This document shows positions 12,601 through 23,540 of a stretch of 64,000 nucleotides of DNA, in pieces; the first letter of the stretch is position 1; the number at the start of each line of letters is the position of its first letter. The DNA lies in the NCBI RefSeq assembly GCF_964340395.1, contig NC_135565.1:13778209-13842208 (forward strand), written 5' to 3'. A program made the position numbers and the translations under genes. The notes below the pieces were generated by a model. That model was not told the origin of the DNA. It made no database searches and was given only the letters and a program-made list of their open reading frames with translations. This DNA is from Glandiceps talaboti (taxonomy: Eukaryota > Hemichordata > Enteropneusta > Spengelidae).

Positions 12601-14438
12601 CTGCTCTATGAAGCCTGGTCAGACCATCCTCCAGTGCAGAAGCCTGTTTAATTGCATCTATGACCCTCTTATTATGAAGCTTCTCTGCAATTTCCATCGC
12701 TGTGCAGCCGCGAAAATCACGTCCATCTTTACTTACTCTCCGATCAACGATATTATCAAAGTCTGTGTATGTTTGTATGGTGTACACGAATTCTGGTACG
12801 TTGTGATAGGCTGCAGCATGGAGATAGGTAAACCCTTTAGATGTTGCAGTAAGGTTAGCTATAGGGACATATTGTAGTGCTGCAGCTCTGTTACCAGACT
12901 GGACTGCGCTGAATAGTTCTTCCTCAGTTTTGCCACACAGTGATTCAGTGTCTGTAGAGAAGAAAATTGTATTACCATAAAGAACAATAGCCCTGTACCT
13001 ATCTGAATCGATGCGAAACTGATTCAAGCTGAATTGATTCAGTAAAATTAGTTTGAAACTGGTTTCTGTCCCCACACAAAAACGAGGGTGGATTTGAATC
13101 TATTTTAATACTTTTGCTTTTGAATCGGTTCGAAACCACCCCATCCAACCCTCGATGTGGGTTTCAACAGTTGATTCTGCAATTCAAATTGGTTTTAGTA
13201 CATGTTGGCTTCAATTGACTTCGATTCAATTTTGAACCAATTCAAAATTTCAGATGAGGACAGGGCTATTTAGTTTGATTGTAAGGACTGGAAATAACGT
13301 ATACAGATGTAGAATAACACTAGCTTGCTGGTAAATCTCTTGCGGTTTTCGTTTGGTCTAGTGATGCTGCATCTACGGTACCAGTTGGCCAAGGGAATTC
13401 TTCAGATATGCAACGGTTGATATAATACAGAATATGTTATCAAATCTTGGCTGACGTACATAAAACCTAATCAGCAAACTGTTGGGTAAGTATTAATATA
13501 TAGCGTAGAATGTCTGCCAATGTTCGCCTATGCAATGCGAAAATGACATACTGTGGTTACAACATGAAATACCGCAATGCTTGGATGCCGTACGCCGGTC
13601 GAGAATGTCATTACATTATGACTTACTGATGTGATGAGATACTGTAATGCGAAAATTACATACTGCAGTTACAACATGAAATCATTTACTGCAATGCTTG
13701 GGTTCATAGGTGCATGTCTTTCACGTGACTCAAACCTACCTCCAGGTTCTCGTTCGGAATCCTCTTTATCTTCAAGTTCTTTCTTTTTCTTATTTTCCTC
13801 TTCAAAAAATAAAATAAAAACAAAATTACAACATAGTATTTGTCATTCAAATACGATATAAATGATGGCATTGACCCTTTGTGATGCCCAATAAGCTGAA
13901 TGAATGACCTCTTATGACCCCACTGACCTCATTTGACCTTACTGTGTGAAGGATATCATATGCCAGTGATAACACAGTGATATACGATTATTTATTTTCA
14001 GTGATGTTTTCGACAAATAATGGTCGACGAACTGAAGTGGAAAAAGATCCGGGGTTAAAAAGGTACATCCGCTTTTAGTCACTGGCTTAGTTTTGTCTCA
14101 CTGAACACATTTGTGGAATGGAAAAAACATAGTAAAAAAGTAAGTAGAACACGATCTAAGAACAAAATAAACCCGCAAAATGTCCATCTTCTTCCAAAAA
14201 CAAGAATATGAAATTATACGGATTAAAATCATATTTTGTAGTTTTACTCTCCTGGGGTATAATATTTCATCACATTTTCACATTTTGACAATATCGTTGG
14301 TTTACGTCAGAGGAATAGTGAAAGATGACGTCATGACATATATCTGACTTTACAACTTACCTCTGGGTAAATATATATAATAATAACCGTATGCAAATGT
14401 TGCTAATTGAAGACCAAAAAGTATAGCATTACCAGTAC
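8076..14438 (-). CDS. ANK-1: transmembrane protein with two 13-repeat ankyrin blocks
   Basis: Gene model on the minus strand: exons 14438-14361, 13799-13740, 12951-11356, 10701-10378 and 9694-8076, with TAG/TAA-type stop at 8076-8078. It is 5'-incomplete. Every junction has GT-AG ends and is phase 1 on both sides, and the split codons join cleanly (GAG, GAC, GCT, AAC). The visible product is about 1224 residues: a membrane helix, a 20-residue charged linker, cap plus 13 ANK repeats, a 108-residue disordered linker, then cap plus 13 ANK repeats. The basic stretch after the helix predicts an N-out, C-in topology. ANK arrays are protein-binding scaffolds, and no catalytic domain is visible. No AATAAA lies on this strand between the two ANK blocks, which supports one gene rather than two. 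Upstream exons (signal peptide, ectodomain) were not found. Confidence is high for the ANK exons and lower for the two small 5' exons. Confidence 0.75.
9970..10155. mobile_element. Partial MITE copy in ANK-1 intron
   Basis: Shares the words GAAACCGGTTTTTGTCCCCA, TTCGAATCGATTTAGAACCAA and CAGATGAGGA with the complete element at 12990-13266. It lacks the right terminal repeat (GATGAGGA runs into TAACAAG). It lies in the 683-bp intron between the linker exon and the second ANK block. Confidence 0.5.
10378..10701 (-). CDS. ANK-1 exon: 108-codon disordered linker
   Basis: Acceptor CTGTTTTTACAG at 10702, donor A|GTAAAAG after 10378; 324 nt, phase 1-1, so it could be skipped without changing frame. 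The sequence is hydrophilic and Ser/Thr/Glu/Lys-rich with no ANK consensus. Visible short motifs are LKDEPP (a sumoylation-type PsiKxE), KRLSLLLDRTPSQENLSE (several possible phosphosites) and NEDEGISVDSN. It tethers the two ANK blocks. A Met codon at 10717 lies in the intron polypyrimidine region and is not a start. Confidence 0.75.
11356..12951 (-). CDS. ANK-1 exon: first cap plus 13 ankyrin repeats
   Basis: Acceptor TTTTCTTCTCTACAG ends at 12952. A consensus donor (GTTG|GTAAGT) follows 11356. It is 1596 nt, phase 1-1. The cap starts EEELFSAVQSGNRAAALQ and contains TYTDFDNIVDRRV and CTAMEIAEKLHNKRVIDAIK. Thirteen ANK repeats follow, with repeats 5-12 near-canonical (for example TPLHLSSQNGHTKVVLLLLN). 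The frame hits TGA two codons past the donor, as expected for read-through into an intron. The repeat order is colinear with the last exon, which indicates duplication of the whole cap-plus-array module. Confidence 0.85.
12990..13266. mobile_element. Complete 277-bp MITE with TA target duplication
   Basis: Terminal inverted repeats start GCCCTGTACCTATCTGAA on the left and GCCCTGTCCTCATCTGAA on the right (reverse complement), each flanked by TA (12988-12989 and 13267-13268). The interior is rich in TTGAATC/GATTCAA words. There is no coding potential. It sits 38 bp upstream of the acceptor of the first ANK exon, so it may supply or disturb the branch point. Confidence 0.75.
13535..13712. repeat. 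~109-bp spaced direct repeat in ANK-1 intron
   Basis: The block AATGCGAAAATGACATACTG...CAACATGAAAT...CGCAATGCTTGG at 13535 recurs with changes at 13644. Confidence 0.6.
13740..13799 (-). CDS. ANK-1 exon: 20-codon charged juxtamembrane linker
   Basis: A 60-nt exon with acceptor TTTATTTTTTGAAG ending at 13800 and donor GGAG|GTAGGT after 13740, phase 1-1. It encodes a Lys/Glu-rich stretch (ENKKKKELEDKEDSEREPG) that joins in frame to the membrane exon (GAG) and the first ANK exon (GAC). It would be the cytoplasmic stop-transfer and linker segment. Its small size and symmetric phase make it a possible alternatively spliced cassette. Confidence 0.6.
14361..14438 (-). CDS. ANK-1 exon: single transmembrane helix
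   Basis: Acceptor CTTGTTCATTTGACAG ends at 14439 and a consensus donor (AGAG|GTAAGT) follows 14361. It is 78 nt, phase 1-1, with 26 codons. It reads NAILFGLQLATFAYGYYYIY then LPR. This is about 21 apolar or aromatic residues, long enough to span a membrane once. The next exon is strongly basic, which fits the positive-inside rule with the ANK blocks in the cytoplasm. Upstream sequence on this strand is masked by long AT/GT repeats, and no further exon was identified. Confidence 0.6.
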
Positions 14439-14729
14439 CTGTCAAATGAACAAGAAGTGACATAGGAGGAGTTAAAGTAACGGTAATTACAAGTTGTTGT
14501 TGTTGCTGCTGCTGTTACATTTCTATTTACTGATACATGTGGGAACGGTTAGTTTATAATAGAATCGATGCCCGTATCTGAGTGATGTCGGTCGATACTG
14601 AGAGACTCACTATACAAGATGTAATAGCTTAGATAGAGAGAGATGACAAACTGAAAATCAAACACCGTATTTACAACTTTACCAGTATTATAAAGAAATG
14701 ATAATGAAATATATATTAACCACAATGGG

Positions 14730-14995
<266 letters not shown>

Positions 14996-15338
14996 CAGAT
15001 CGCAAAGCCCAAATCGAAATAACAACAACGACTGACTTCTTCAAATTTCAGTTCATTGCCTTCAACAACAACGTCTAGTCGTAAACATGAAAAAGATTTT
15101 AGGTCAGTACCGCCTAGAGGTGAATGTGTTATTCTACGATGACAGACAATGACTTTTGTGTCAACTATTTTGATTTACGCACTCAAAAAGAAACCGATAT
15201 AATGTCATATTTGATTATGTAGTCGGGTTGAGCGACTTCAAAGAGCGCATAGCTAAAAGTCTAGCCTGTTCAGGCCAGATCTTCCGGATTTATTGTAGAT
15301 TTTAATCTAGTAATAAAGGGGAACAATAACATCACTAA

Positions 15339-15717
15339 GGCCAAATAAGAGTTGTTTTGGTTCCGGTTACCCGACCCCACCTAGTTTTTCACGCTGATCC
15401 TAATCTTTATATTAACGTATTCGAGAAAAATAATAATAAAATCGCGAAAATCGTGAACTCTCGCAAGTAGTGGGTGTTGAAACTGACATCAACTTAAAAA
15501 GACAATATAAAACTGTTCTTCCAATCTGTAATGGCTGTACATCTCTGACAGGAAGAAATAAACAACACAGAGACCATTTGGAAAACAATGGAAAACCTGA
15601 ACTAGACACTGACACATGAAAAAAAATATAATAAAAATAAAATAAAAATCTACCTACCCCACCTATTTTAAAATTGAATGTAATCGGAACCACAAAATTA
15701 TTTTTTTTTACGCCTAA
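15339..15717 (-). mobile_element. MITE copy A (full length)
   Basis: Imperfect ~33-bp terminal inverted repeats: one end AGGCCAAATAAGAGTTGTTT, the other (reverse complement) AGGCGTAAAAAAAAATAATT. Both run into GGTTCCG(G/A)TTAC. The interior is ~90% like copies at 16.0 and 21.5 kb by eye, and the shared in-frame words (FPNGLCVVYFFLSDVQPLQI in copies B and C) reflect this DNA similarity. It carries no transposase. Confidence 0.65.
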
Positions 15718-15730
15718 TATGAAAATATCA

Positions 15731-15860
15731 ATATATATACTACTCAATTTGTCAACTCCTTACTACATTCTCGCAAACCAGAGCTGTTATTTCTTCCTCG
15801 ACACTGCGAAATAAAGCATATTAGGCTATTATTAGACGGTGCCGTAAAAGAGGTCGTAGT
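15731..15860 (-). repeat. Dispersed repeat, copy 1 of 3
   Basis: Reverse strand words CCTCTTTTACGGCACCGT and GAGGAAGAAATAACAGCTCTGG recur at 42640-42735 and, more diverged, at 17550-17640. Confidence 0.55.
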
Positions 15861-16009
15861 TTAGGACAATGCTCTTACTACTGGTGTGTGTAAGTTCCCA
15901 GTAAAATGATTTCGTGTTTTGTATAAAATCAGTCCAAACAATTTGACATGGCGTGAACTGAAAAATAAATGAGTAGTATTTTAAAATACTACCCCAAAAT
16001 ATACTAATA

Positions 16010-16262
16010 AGGTGTGAAAAAAATTGTGTGGTTCCGATTACATTCAATTTTAAAATAGGTTGGGTAGGTAGATTTTTTATTTTATTTTATTTTTTTCCCA
16101 TGTGTGAGTGTCTAGTTCAGGTTTTTCATTGTTTTCCGAATGGTCTCTGTGTTGTTTATTTCTTCCTATCAGATGTACAGCCATTACAGATTGGAAGAAT
16201 AGCTTTATATTGTCTCGTGATCAGTTGATGTCAGTTTCCGCATCCACTATTCCTTGTGAGGC
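16010..16262 (+). mobile_element. MITE copy B (3' truncated)
   Basis: Begins AAGGTGTGAAAAAAATTGTGTGGTTCCG-type sequence and matches copy C until the GTTTCCGCATCCACTATTCC word, then the similarity ends. It lacks the second terminal repeat. It is opposite in orientation to copy A 300 bp away. Confidence 0.6.
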
Positions 16263-16870
16263 TGGGATCAATTACATAAAAGTAGTCTACTAGAAATTTA
16301 AATACAGTGTTTATATAATAAACCAAATGAAGGCCGACAGTGTTGATCCAGTGCATTGAATTTAAAACACTGTTAAGCCCATGCGTAAATCTGGCCAATA
16401 AATAATGTTTAAATTTTAATCATATACTTTTCATTCGTTTGTTCAGTAAATCACCTTGCCCTGGTTGTTCTAGTAGCTGTAGAATGTTGGCTTCGATCCA
16501 AATGGTCGATATTGTCACCCAATGTGTGTGGCTTACACGCCGTCTACGTTCCTATCATACGGAGAACTTCATAATTGGCTAAATGATATAACGTGATACT
16601 TCTCAAAATAAATCAAATGAAACATGATATTAAAATGCAAGCAAGGCCATTGCAAACTTGATGTTTTTATCAGGGATCGAAGTAAACGGTATTGTGGAAG
16701 AGAATGGTCGGATTTCCTGATATATTTTGGCAGGATATGTACCAACACAGTTCTGAACCCATGACGTCAGTACATTTATCTTTAAAAGGTAGTCATTGTA
16801 ACCAATACTAATACATGCAGTGCGTTGTGAACAAATCGTTTATAAAATAAAACAAGAATTATTGGGCCTA

Positions 16871-17311
16871 CTACGGTGGTTTGTTAATGCCATTGGGCGA
16901 TTTTGAATTTCCGACATTTTCACCTGTGAATTTTTCAGTTGAGTGTCCAATACTGAAAATGTGGAAAATACAAAAAATAAAGAACAACGTGAGAATGTCG
17001 GAAATTTAAAATCAACCTAAGATAATATCCACCATGGTGGAAATTATTTACACTGCGAAAGAAAAGTTTTCACCGCAGTGGAAAAGTTTTCGCCGCAGTG
17101 GAAATTATTTACACTGCAGTGGAAATGTTTCACAGGGGTGGAAAATATTTACTGTACCACCGGATTGTGAATCTTCGACATTTTCACTTTGTTTCTTTAA
17201 TTTTGTATTTTCCACATTTTCAGTTTCGGACTTTAACACTCAACTGAAAAATTCACTGGTTAAAACTTCAGAAATTCAAAATCACCCAGTGACACTAACA
17301 AGCCACCGTAG
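16871..17311. mobile_element. Foldback element with ~150-bp inverted arms and CCTA duplication
   Basis: The left arm starts CTACGGTGGTTTGTTAATGC and the right arm ends in the imperfect reverse complement (...CACTAACAAGCCACCGTAG). The arms stay alignable for about 150 bp (shared inner words TTTTTCAGTTGAGTGT and TGAAAATGTGGAAAATAC). Flanks are CCTA at 16867-16870 and 17312-17315. The ~145-bp centre is itself a short tandem repeat of GCAGTGGAAAdTTTTC-type units. There is no coding region. Confidence 0.8.
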
Positions 17312-17549
17312 CCTAGCCTACGGACTACACATAAAATGTTATATGAAGTTTCCCTTTAAGGCTGGTATTTAATATCTATAAATCACTACACGCACTGAAA
17401 GGTCATGGTGTTTAGTTTTATTCTAATACTAGAGTAAACAAATATCGACCACAGCTGACCTATGTTGACATACAGGTTTGACCGCAAACCTCACGACACC
17501 GGGACACGTCATCTTACTTTTATGGGCGAAAACATCAAATATTACATCA

Positions 17550-17640
17550 TGCCAGCCTGTTGTGCGGCACCGCCGAAAACGCACCGATATTTCGCAATGT
17601 CGCAGGAGAAATATCAGCTCTGGTTTACGAGATTGCATTA
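17550..17640 (+). repeat. Dispersed repeat, copy 2 of 3 (diverged)
   Basis: Contains GAAAACGCACCGATATTTCGC and AGGAGAAATATCAGCTCTGG, matching the copies at 42.6 kb and (reverse) 15.7 kb. Confidence 0.45.
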
Positions 17641-18202
17641 TTATCGTATGCCCTCTTGAATATGTTGATGAATAAATAAAATACCATTTGACACATAGAT
17701 ATATCAAGCTAGTGAGTGTGAAAGAATACATATATCCATCCTCCCATTCGTAGCATGATTATTCGTACCAAATATCTTTAATGCATTATCCAAGCAAAAT
17801 GACGTGTTCCTGTGGTTCACTGCAGGCTCTATGATTTCACCAACAGCACGGTAATGTGTTTATTTTCCATGATACCTAACCTCCACGAACTCACTTACGC
17901 AATTATGATATAAGTATTTTGGTATTACTGGTATGAATAAAATATAACTATTAATCATCATATAGTCAACATGTCGCTGTGATTTGACCACGTTGGACGA
18001 CCTATGGCTTGTGTTACAATGATATGCGATACAGCACGGAGATCAGTCAGATTCATTTAACATAAATTTGGTGTAAATCGATATTGTATATATACCAATA
18101 TCATTTCTATATTTATCAAGTTTAGTATGTTGTATACGTGACAGAATCGTTGTCACCAGATTTTTGTAAATGTCATGTATTTAATTGTTTGTTCTTTCAA
18201 AT

Positions 18203-18468
18203 TGTGTTATGTTATGTTATGTTGTGTTGTGTTATGTTGTGTTGTTTTTCTGTGTTGTGTTGTGTTGTGTTGTGTTGTGTTGTGTTGTGTTGTGCTGTAT
18301 TGTGGTGTTGTGCTATGTTGTGTTGTGTTGTGTTGTGTTGTGTTGTGTTGCGTTGTGTTGTGTTGTTCTGTGCTGTGCTGTGCTGTGCTGTGTTGTGTTG
18401 TGTTGTGTTGTGCTGTGCTGTGTTGTGTTGTGTTGTGTTGTGTTGTGTTGTGTTGTGTTGTGCTGCGT
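18203..18468. repeat. (TGTTG)n pentamer satellite
   Basis: About 50 pentamers of TGTTG with TGCTG variants. Long Cys/Val/Leu frames here are repeat artefacts. Confidence 0.95.
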
Positions 18469-20546
18469 TTTGACTGCTTATATAAATAATGCTTTGTTGT
18501 GTTCCATCGTGTTATGTATTGTTGTGTTGTATATGTGGTGATGAACTGTACATTCTTGCATACTATATGCTGTACATTTCTTCAGTGTACAAGTCATTTT
18601 TCTATTTCGTCTCTACTTTGAGTTACATTTCAGTCTTTCGTTGAACTAAGTACAACAGATACTATATGCTGATATCAATTCGTGATAAATGAAGTGGCCG
18701 CTATAAACAAGCTCACACACGACTATTGTATGCCTGATAATACCAAGTGTAAATGTTACAACTAATAGAGCCAAACCCCACTGTGGTTTCTACCATGTGT
18801 ATGACAATTAGATTTAATAGTTACAACATTTAAAGCACAAGTTACAATATTCCAGACTTTTTAGTCGACATCTCAAGTACCTTTGATGACGGCACAAAAT
18901 GAATATATTATTCCATCCCTTAAATCTCAAAGGTATAGAATTAATAATTATAAAAAAAAAAGTTTCACTTAATTACTGAAAAGTCAGTTAAACATATGGA
19001 TGTGGAGAGTCATAAGATGTCCATATCTGACGCCATTTATTTTAATATTGCCTCACACGAAAAGTTAATTTTAACTTTTCTAATTTGGTAATTACAAATG
19101 GAGTTGTAAAGTTCAGTTCAGGACTGTCATCGCAGTCTCCCAACAAAACTATCGGCATTTGGACTGCTGTCAGAACCGCATTGAGTTTCTATAGCAACGA
19201 CACGCGAGGAGAAAGCAACATGTCGAATGTGAAAGTATGTAAAGATGGCAGAATTGCCATGGAGAGTGAATGCCTGTCAAACCACGGTGGGTAGCACTCA
19301 CGGGAGAATCGTACAACTACTACCGGCGACAGTAATGACTATTGTCGCACAGTTTTATCCCTTCAAATCTACAAAAAAACAATACTGCGTTGAAAGAAGC
19401 AATCAAGCTTACCTCCGACATTCATTTTTACCAATCAAGAAGTCAACTCCTGGCGTTTTTATCCGATTCAGTAAATTATTCAACTACTTCAAAAAAAGGC
19501 ACAGTGTAATAGGCAACAGACGATCACACGTGCGAAGGTGAGCTTCACGTATCCCGTTTGACGGTATCTTGCTCTTCCAACTGACGCGTGTATACCTGAT
19601 GCAATGTATAATTCTCTATAATAAATGGTCCAATTTAAAAACTATGAGCAGGGGTTGTGACATTAAATCGAATAGCGAGGATAACCTCTTTGTTGGTTAA
19701 CAGTCATCGGACTCCTTATCATGCCCTCGTTTTGAGATACGGTTTACCTTCTAAATCGGTCGAAGTTAATTTGTAAGCTGGCATGATGAAGGGAGTATGG
19801 GACACAGCCAAATGTTAACGTGACAAACTGCACGTAATACACTGGACTTTATTTCGCCTTTTACTATAGGGGTAGTATTGTTTTATGTCATTTTAGTGTT
19901 CTCCTTATCGTCGTTGATTTTTTGATTACCAAATATGACTCATGAATCTAACTATCTGTAATGTATATGTTTGTCTATGTGTCTATCTCAGCTGTGTCAA
20001 GTATGTGCTTGTCTCTCTATCTGGTACGCACGTATATGCATGTACATGTATGTGTGTTTTAGCGTTTCGACATTATGTGTGCTCTCGTGTATTTCTCAGA
20101 ACGCTGACACCATCCAATCATGGAATCTCCCCTTGTTGATTGTTTAATAAATTCCGTCTGGTTCTGGACTTGACAACGGTTCCCGTTTTTGTTGCCACTT
20201 CAGCTATCATTAATTAATTGTTTGTCTATAAATACAAATGTCTGTCAAAGTTTAATCTACGGTAGTAAATGGGTCTGTAATTTGATAATGTTTATGAATA
20301 ACTGGGTCGACTGATTTATTCAATAATCGACGCCTGATTTTTTCAAAATCTTAAATTGATGAGGGGAACGGGTAGTGGAAAGTTATAGTGGTGAATATTA
20401 TGTAAAATTAAACGTTTCAAAACTTAAACTGTTGAGGTCAAAGGTCCTAAGCGATCGACGTGATTTGTGTCAAATATTGGTCTGACTGTTGCAACGTTAA
20501 TATTTCACAAGAGATGCGACAATCGGTTCCAAAACCTCTAACATGA

Positions 20547-20729
<183 letters not shown>

Positions 20730-21532
20730 CCGTCCGTCTTCTTTCTTTCATACATTCTTTTTCTTTCTTGCTCTTTTTTCCCTTCATTTTCTTTATTATT
20801 TGATCTAAGTAATAGACCAATTATATGCTATATATCATACGTAGGTATCACGTGACTTCATAGTAACAGGTAGTCTATACTGAAGTTGGGTTGTAGTTAA
20901 TGATTTAATTGCCACGTCAGCACTAATTATTAACACACAGATATCCCTATTCTTGTCCAATATGGACGATGTGTATTTTTAGTCTTGGGTCAAACGATGA
21001 CGCATCAAACTATATAGTGGGGGATCTACAAAAAGTAGTGTGCTTATGCTAGCAATATTCTATCCGGATTTTAGGGTATCTAGAAAGAGCATCATGCCTA
21101 CAATACAATAGATTCTTCCAATATGGTCACGTGGTTGCCGATGCACATATACATGTAGTTCATGATGAGAGCCTATATCGGCAAGGGTGTGAACAAAGTT
21201 TGACATTCCCGATAAAAACAATATTCCCACACACACACACACACACACGTTCTCTTCTTCCATTTTTGATTGAGAAACACACATGTTTCGAACAAATCAC
21301 TTGTCCTCCTTCAGTGTCTGATTGGATCTGAAAGAATTATCCAAATTTGCTGGCGGTGTACTGAGCAAATACCCTCAGTTTGCCAGTTTAGACCTTGATC
21401 TTCCCGTATTGCAACCAGGACAGATAGTACCGGTATACTGTAGAGTGGATTCAGGAACTTTATGTCGAACCCTGTTAAATTATGAATATGAGGCTGCGTA
21501 TATTTGACATATTAAACCCACGTTACGTAAGG

Positions 21533-21908
21533 CGTAAAGAAAAATTGTGTGATTCCGATTACATTCAATTTTAAAACAGGTGGGGTAGGTAGATCTTCTT
21601 TTTTATTTTATTATACTGTTTTTTTCATGTGTGAGTGTCTAGTTCAGGTTTTCCATTATTTTCCAAATGGTCTCTGTGTTGTTTATTTCTTCCTATCAGA
21701 TGTACAACCATTACAGATTGAAAGAATAGCTTTATATTGTCTTTTTAAGTTGATGTCAGTTTCTGCATCCACTATTTCTTGCGAGACTTAACGATTTTCG
21801 CGATTTCATTATTATTTTTCTCGAATACGTAAAAAAAGTTTAGAGTCAGCGTGAAAAACTAGGTGGCGTCGGGTAACCGGAACCAAACAACTTTTTTATT
21901 TGGCCTTA
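21533..21908 (+). mobile_element. MITE copy C (full length)
   Basis: Starts AAGGCGTAAAGAAAAATTGTGT and ends ...GGAACCAAACAACTTTTTTATTTGGCCTTA. It is full-length like copy A, with the same GGTTCCG/GATTCCG terminal words. A TA dinucleotide flanks both ends. Confidence 0.65.
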
Positions 21909-22513
21909 TCTTTGAATGTTTTAATAATAATACAATTTGTGGTTTTTTTTTAATTTTATTTGTTCCCACATAACGCCTATGATATACTTATTTACAGCTA
22001 AAATATCGAGGGATCGCGGAGCGACTGTGCATATCATACACATTTTATGTTCCCTAAGAACATTTTTGATAGATAAGAAACAGGCTTCCCACAGACTGCC
22101 CTATCTAAGAATGACAGGTACTAGGCATTTGCTGTGTTGTTGCACTGTGACTGTTAGACTCCGTAGTACTGTAACAATATACTTTCAATCACCGAATGGA
22201 TTGGTCTCCTGTCCTAAGTCAACGTTGGCTGCGCTGTCGCTTAACATTAACCCATAAATGTGGAGCGCAGTCTAGATCTGAACCGGGGATCTGAACATAT
22301 AGCCTGGCCTGCTAGACGAATTTGTCCTTTATTTCCATCCTCACCGACGTGTGCTTCGCCCTCTGGTGTATATTTTTAGCTTACCACATTTTCATTGAAC
22401 ATAAAATGTACGATTTGTAACAAGATTTAACATCTCCAGAAGATCACTATTAGGATTATATATGAAGTCGAACTGTAACCACAGGGCACTCAGGTTCAGT
22501 TAGTTATGTTTAC

Positions 22514-22740
22514 GAAAACAAACAAACAAACAAACAAACAAACAAACAAACAAACAAACAAACAAACAAACGCACAAACAAACGCACTAACAAACAAACA
22601 AACAAACAAACACAAAATAAATAAATAAATGAATAAGTAAACAAACAAACAAACAAACAACCAACAGACAAACAAACAAACAAACAAACAATAAATAAAT
22701 AATTAAATAAATAAATAAATAAATAAATACATACATACAT
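22514..22740. repeat. (AAAC)n/(AAAT)n/(ACAT)n compound repeat
   Basis: Tetramer repeat with several unit types in succession. Confidence 0.95.
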
Positions 22741-22784
22741 ACTGACAAGCATCAACAAAAGAGTAATTACAAATCACTATATGG

Positions 22785-22851
22785 TTTCCTATATGCCAAA
22801 TGGTCACAATTGTCGGGTATGTACAATTGTGGCCATTTCGCATATAGGAAA
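22785..22851. repeat. 29-bp inverted repeat hairpin
   Basis: Arms 22785-22813 and 22823-22851 pair with two mismatches across a 9-nt loop. The arm includes TTTCCTATATG and CACAATTGT. It may be a small palindromic MITE. It lies between two simple repeats. Confidence 0.75.
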
Positions 22852-22875
22852 ACAGCAATTTTTGTAGTTGATAAT

Positions 22876-22988
<113 letters not shown>

Positions 22989-23540
22989 GATACGGAGATC
23001 CTTCTTGGTGGTTATACAAAACACGTACTAGATACTGTCCGCAGACTCATGCCAATATAACGTATGGGGATGGTATCTATTTTTGTCCTACGTCGGCGTA
23101 TATTTACCCGGACGGCATTTATTACGTAGACAATATCCGCGTAGCGTTTCTCATACACCTCTTCCCATAGTCTAATCATTGACCACTGCGTGCATCGCAG
23201 AAATGTTTGTCTTTCAATAAGAGTCACCCATAGACAAAACATTGGCTGTCTCATATTCTCAAATCAACGTAAAGGTTGTCTAAGTGTCATAACATCTGTG
23301 TTGACCAACACCAATAATCTAATTTCCGGCGACCGGATAAGGAAGAAAAATTGCTACTTTGTAACTAAAATCTGTAGTCTGACATTGTTTTGGAATGTTG
23401 TTTACCTACGTTGTGTAATGGTATTACAGCTGAACTCGTGTTATTTTTCGTCTTTTCTGGAATTCTCTCCGCCACTTTCTTTTTAATTTCTTCTGCTGTG
23501 ACCACAGCAAATCGACATGTTTCTACTTTCTTCATGTTTA

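Noticed and set aside
21322-21507. Plus-strand frame LKELSKFAGGVLSKYPQFAS...
   Set aside because: Protein-like composition, but an in-frame TGA directly precedes it, the nearest acceptor is incompatible, and no donor or family was found.
23012-23254. Minus-strand 80-codon frame and the antisense plus frame YGDGIYFCPTSAYIYPDGIY
   Set aside because: The plus frame faintly recalls G-x-G-I-Y motifs of ADP-ribosyltransferase-like proteins, but it stops quickly and nothing around it supports the fold.
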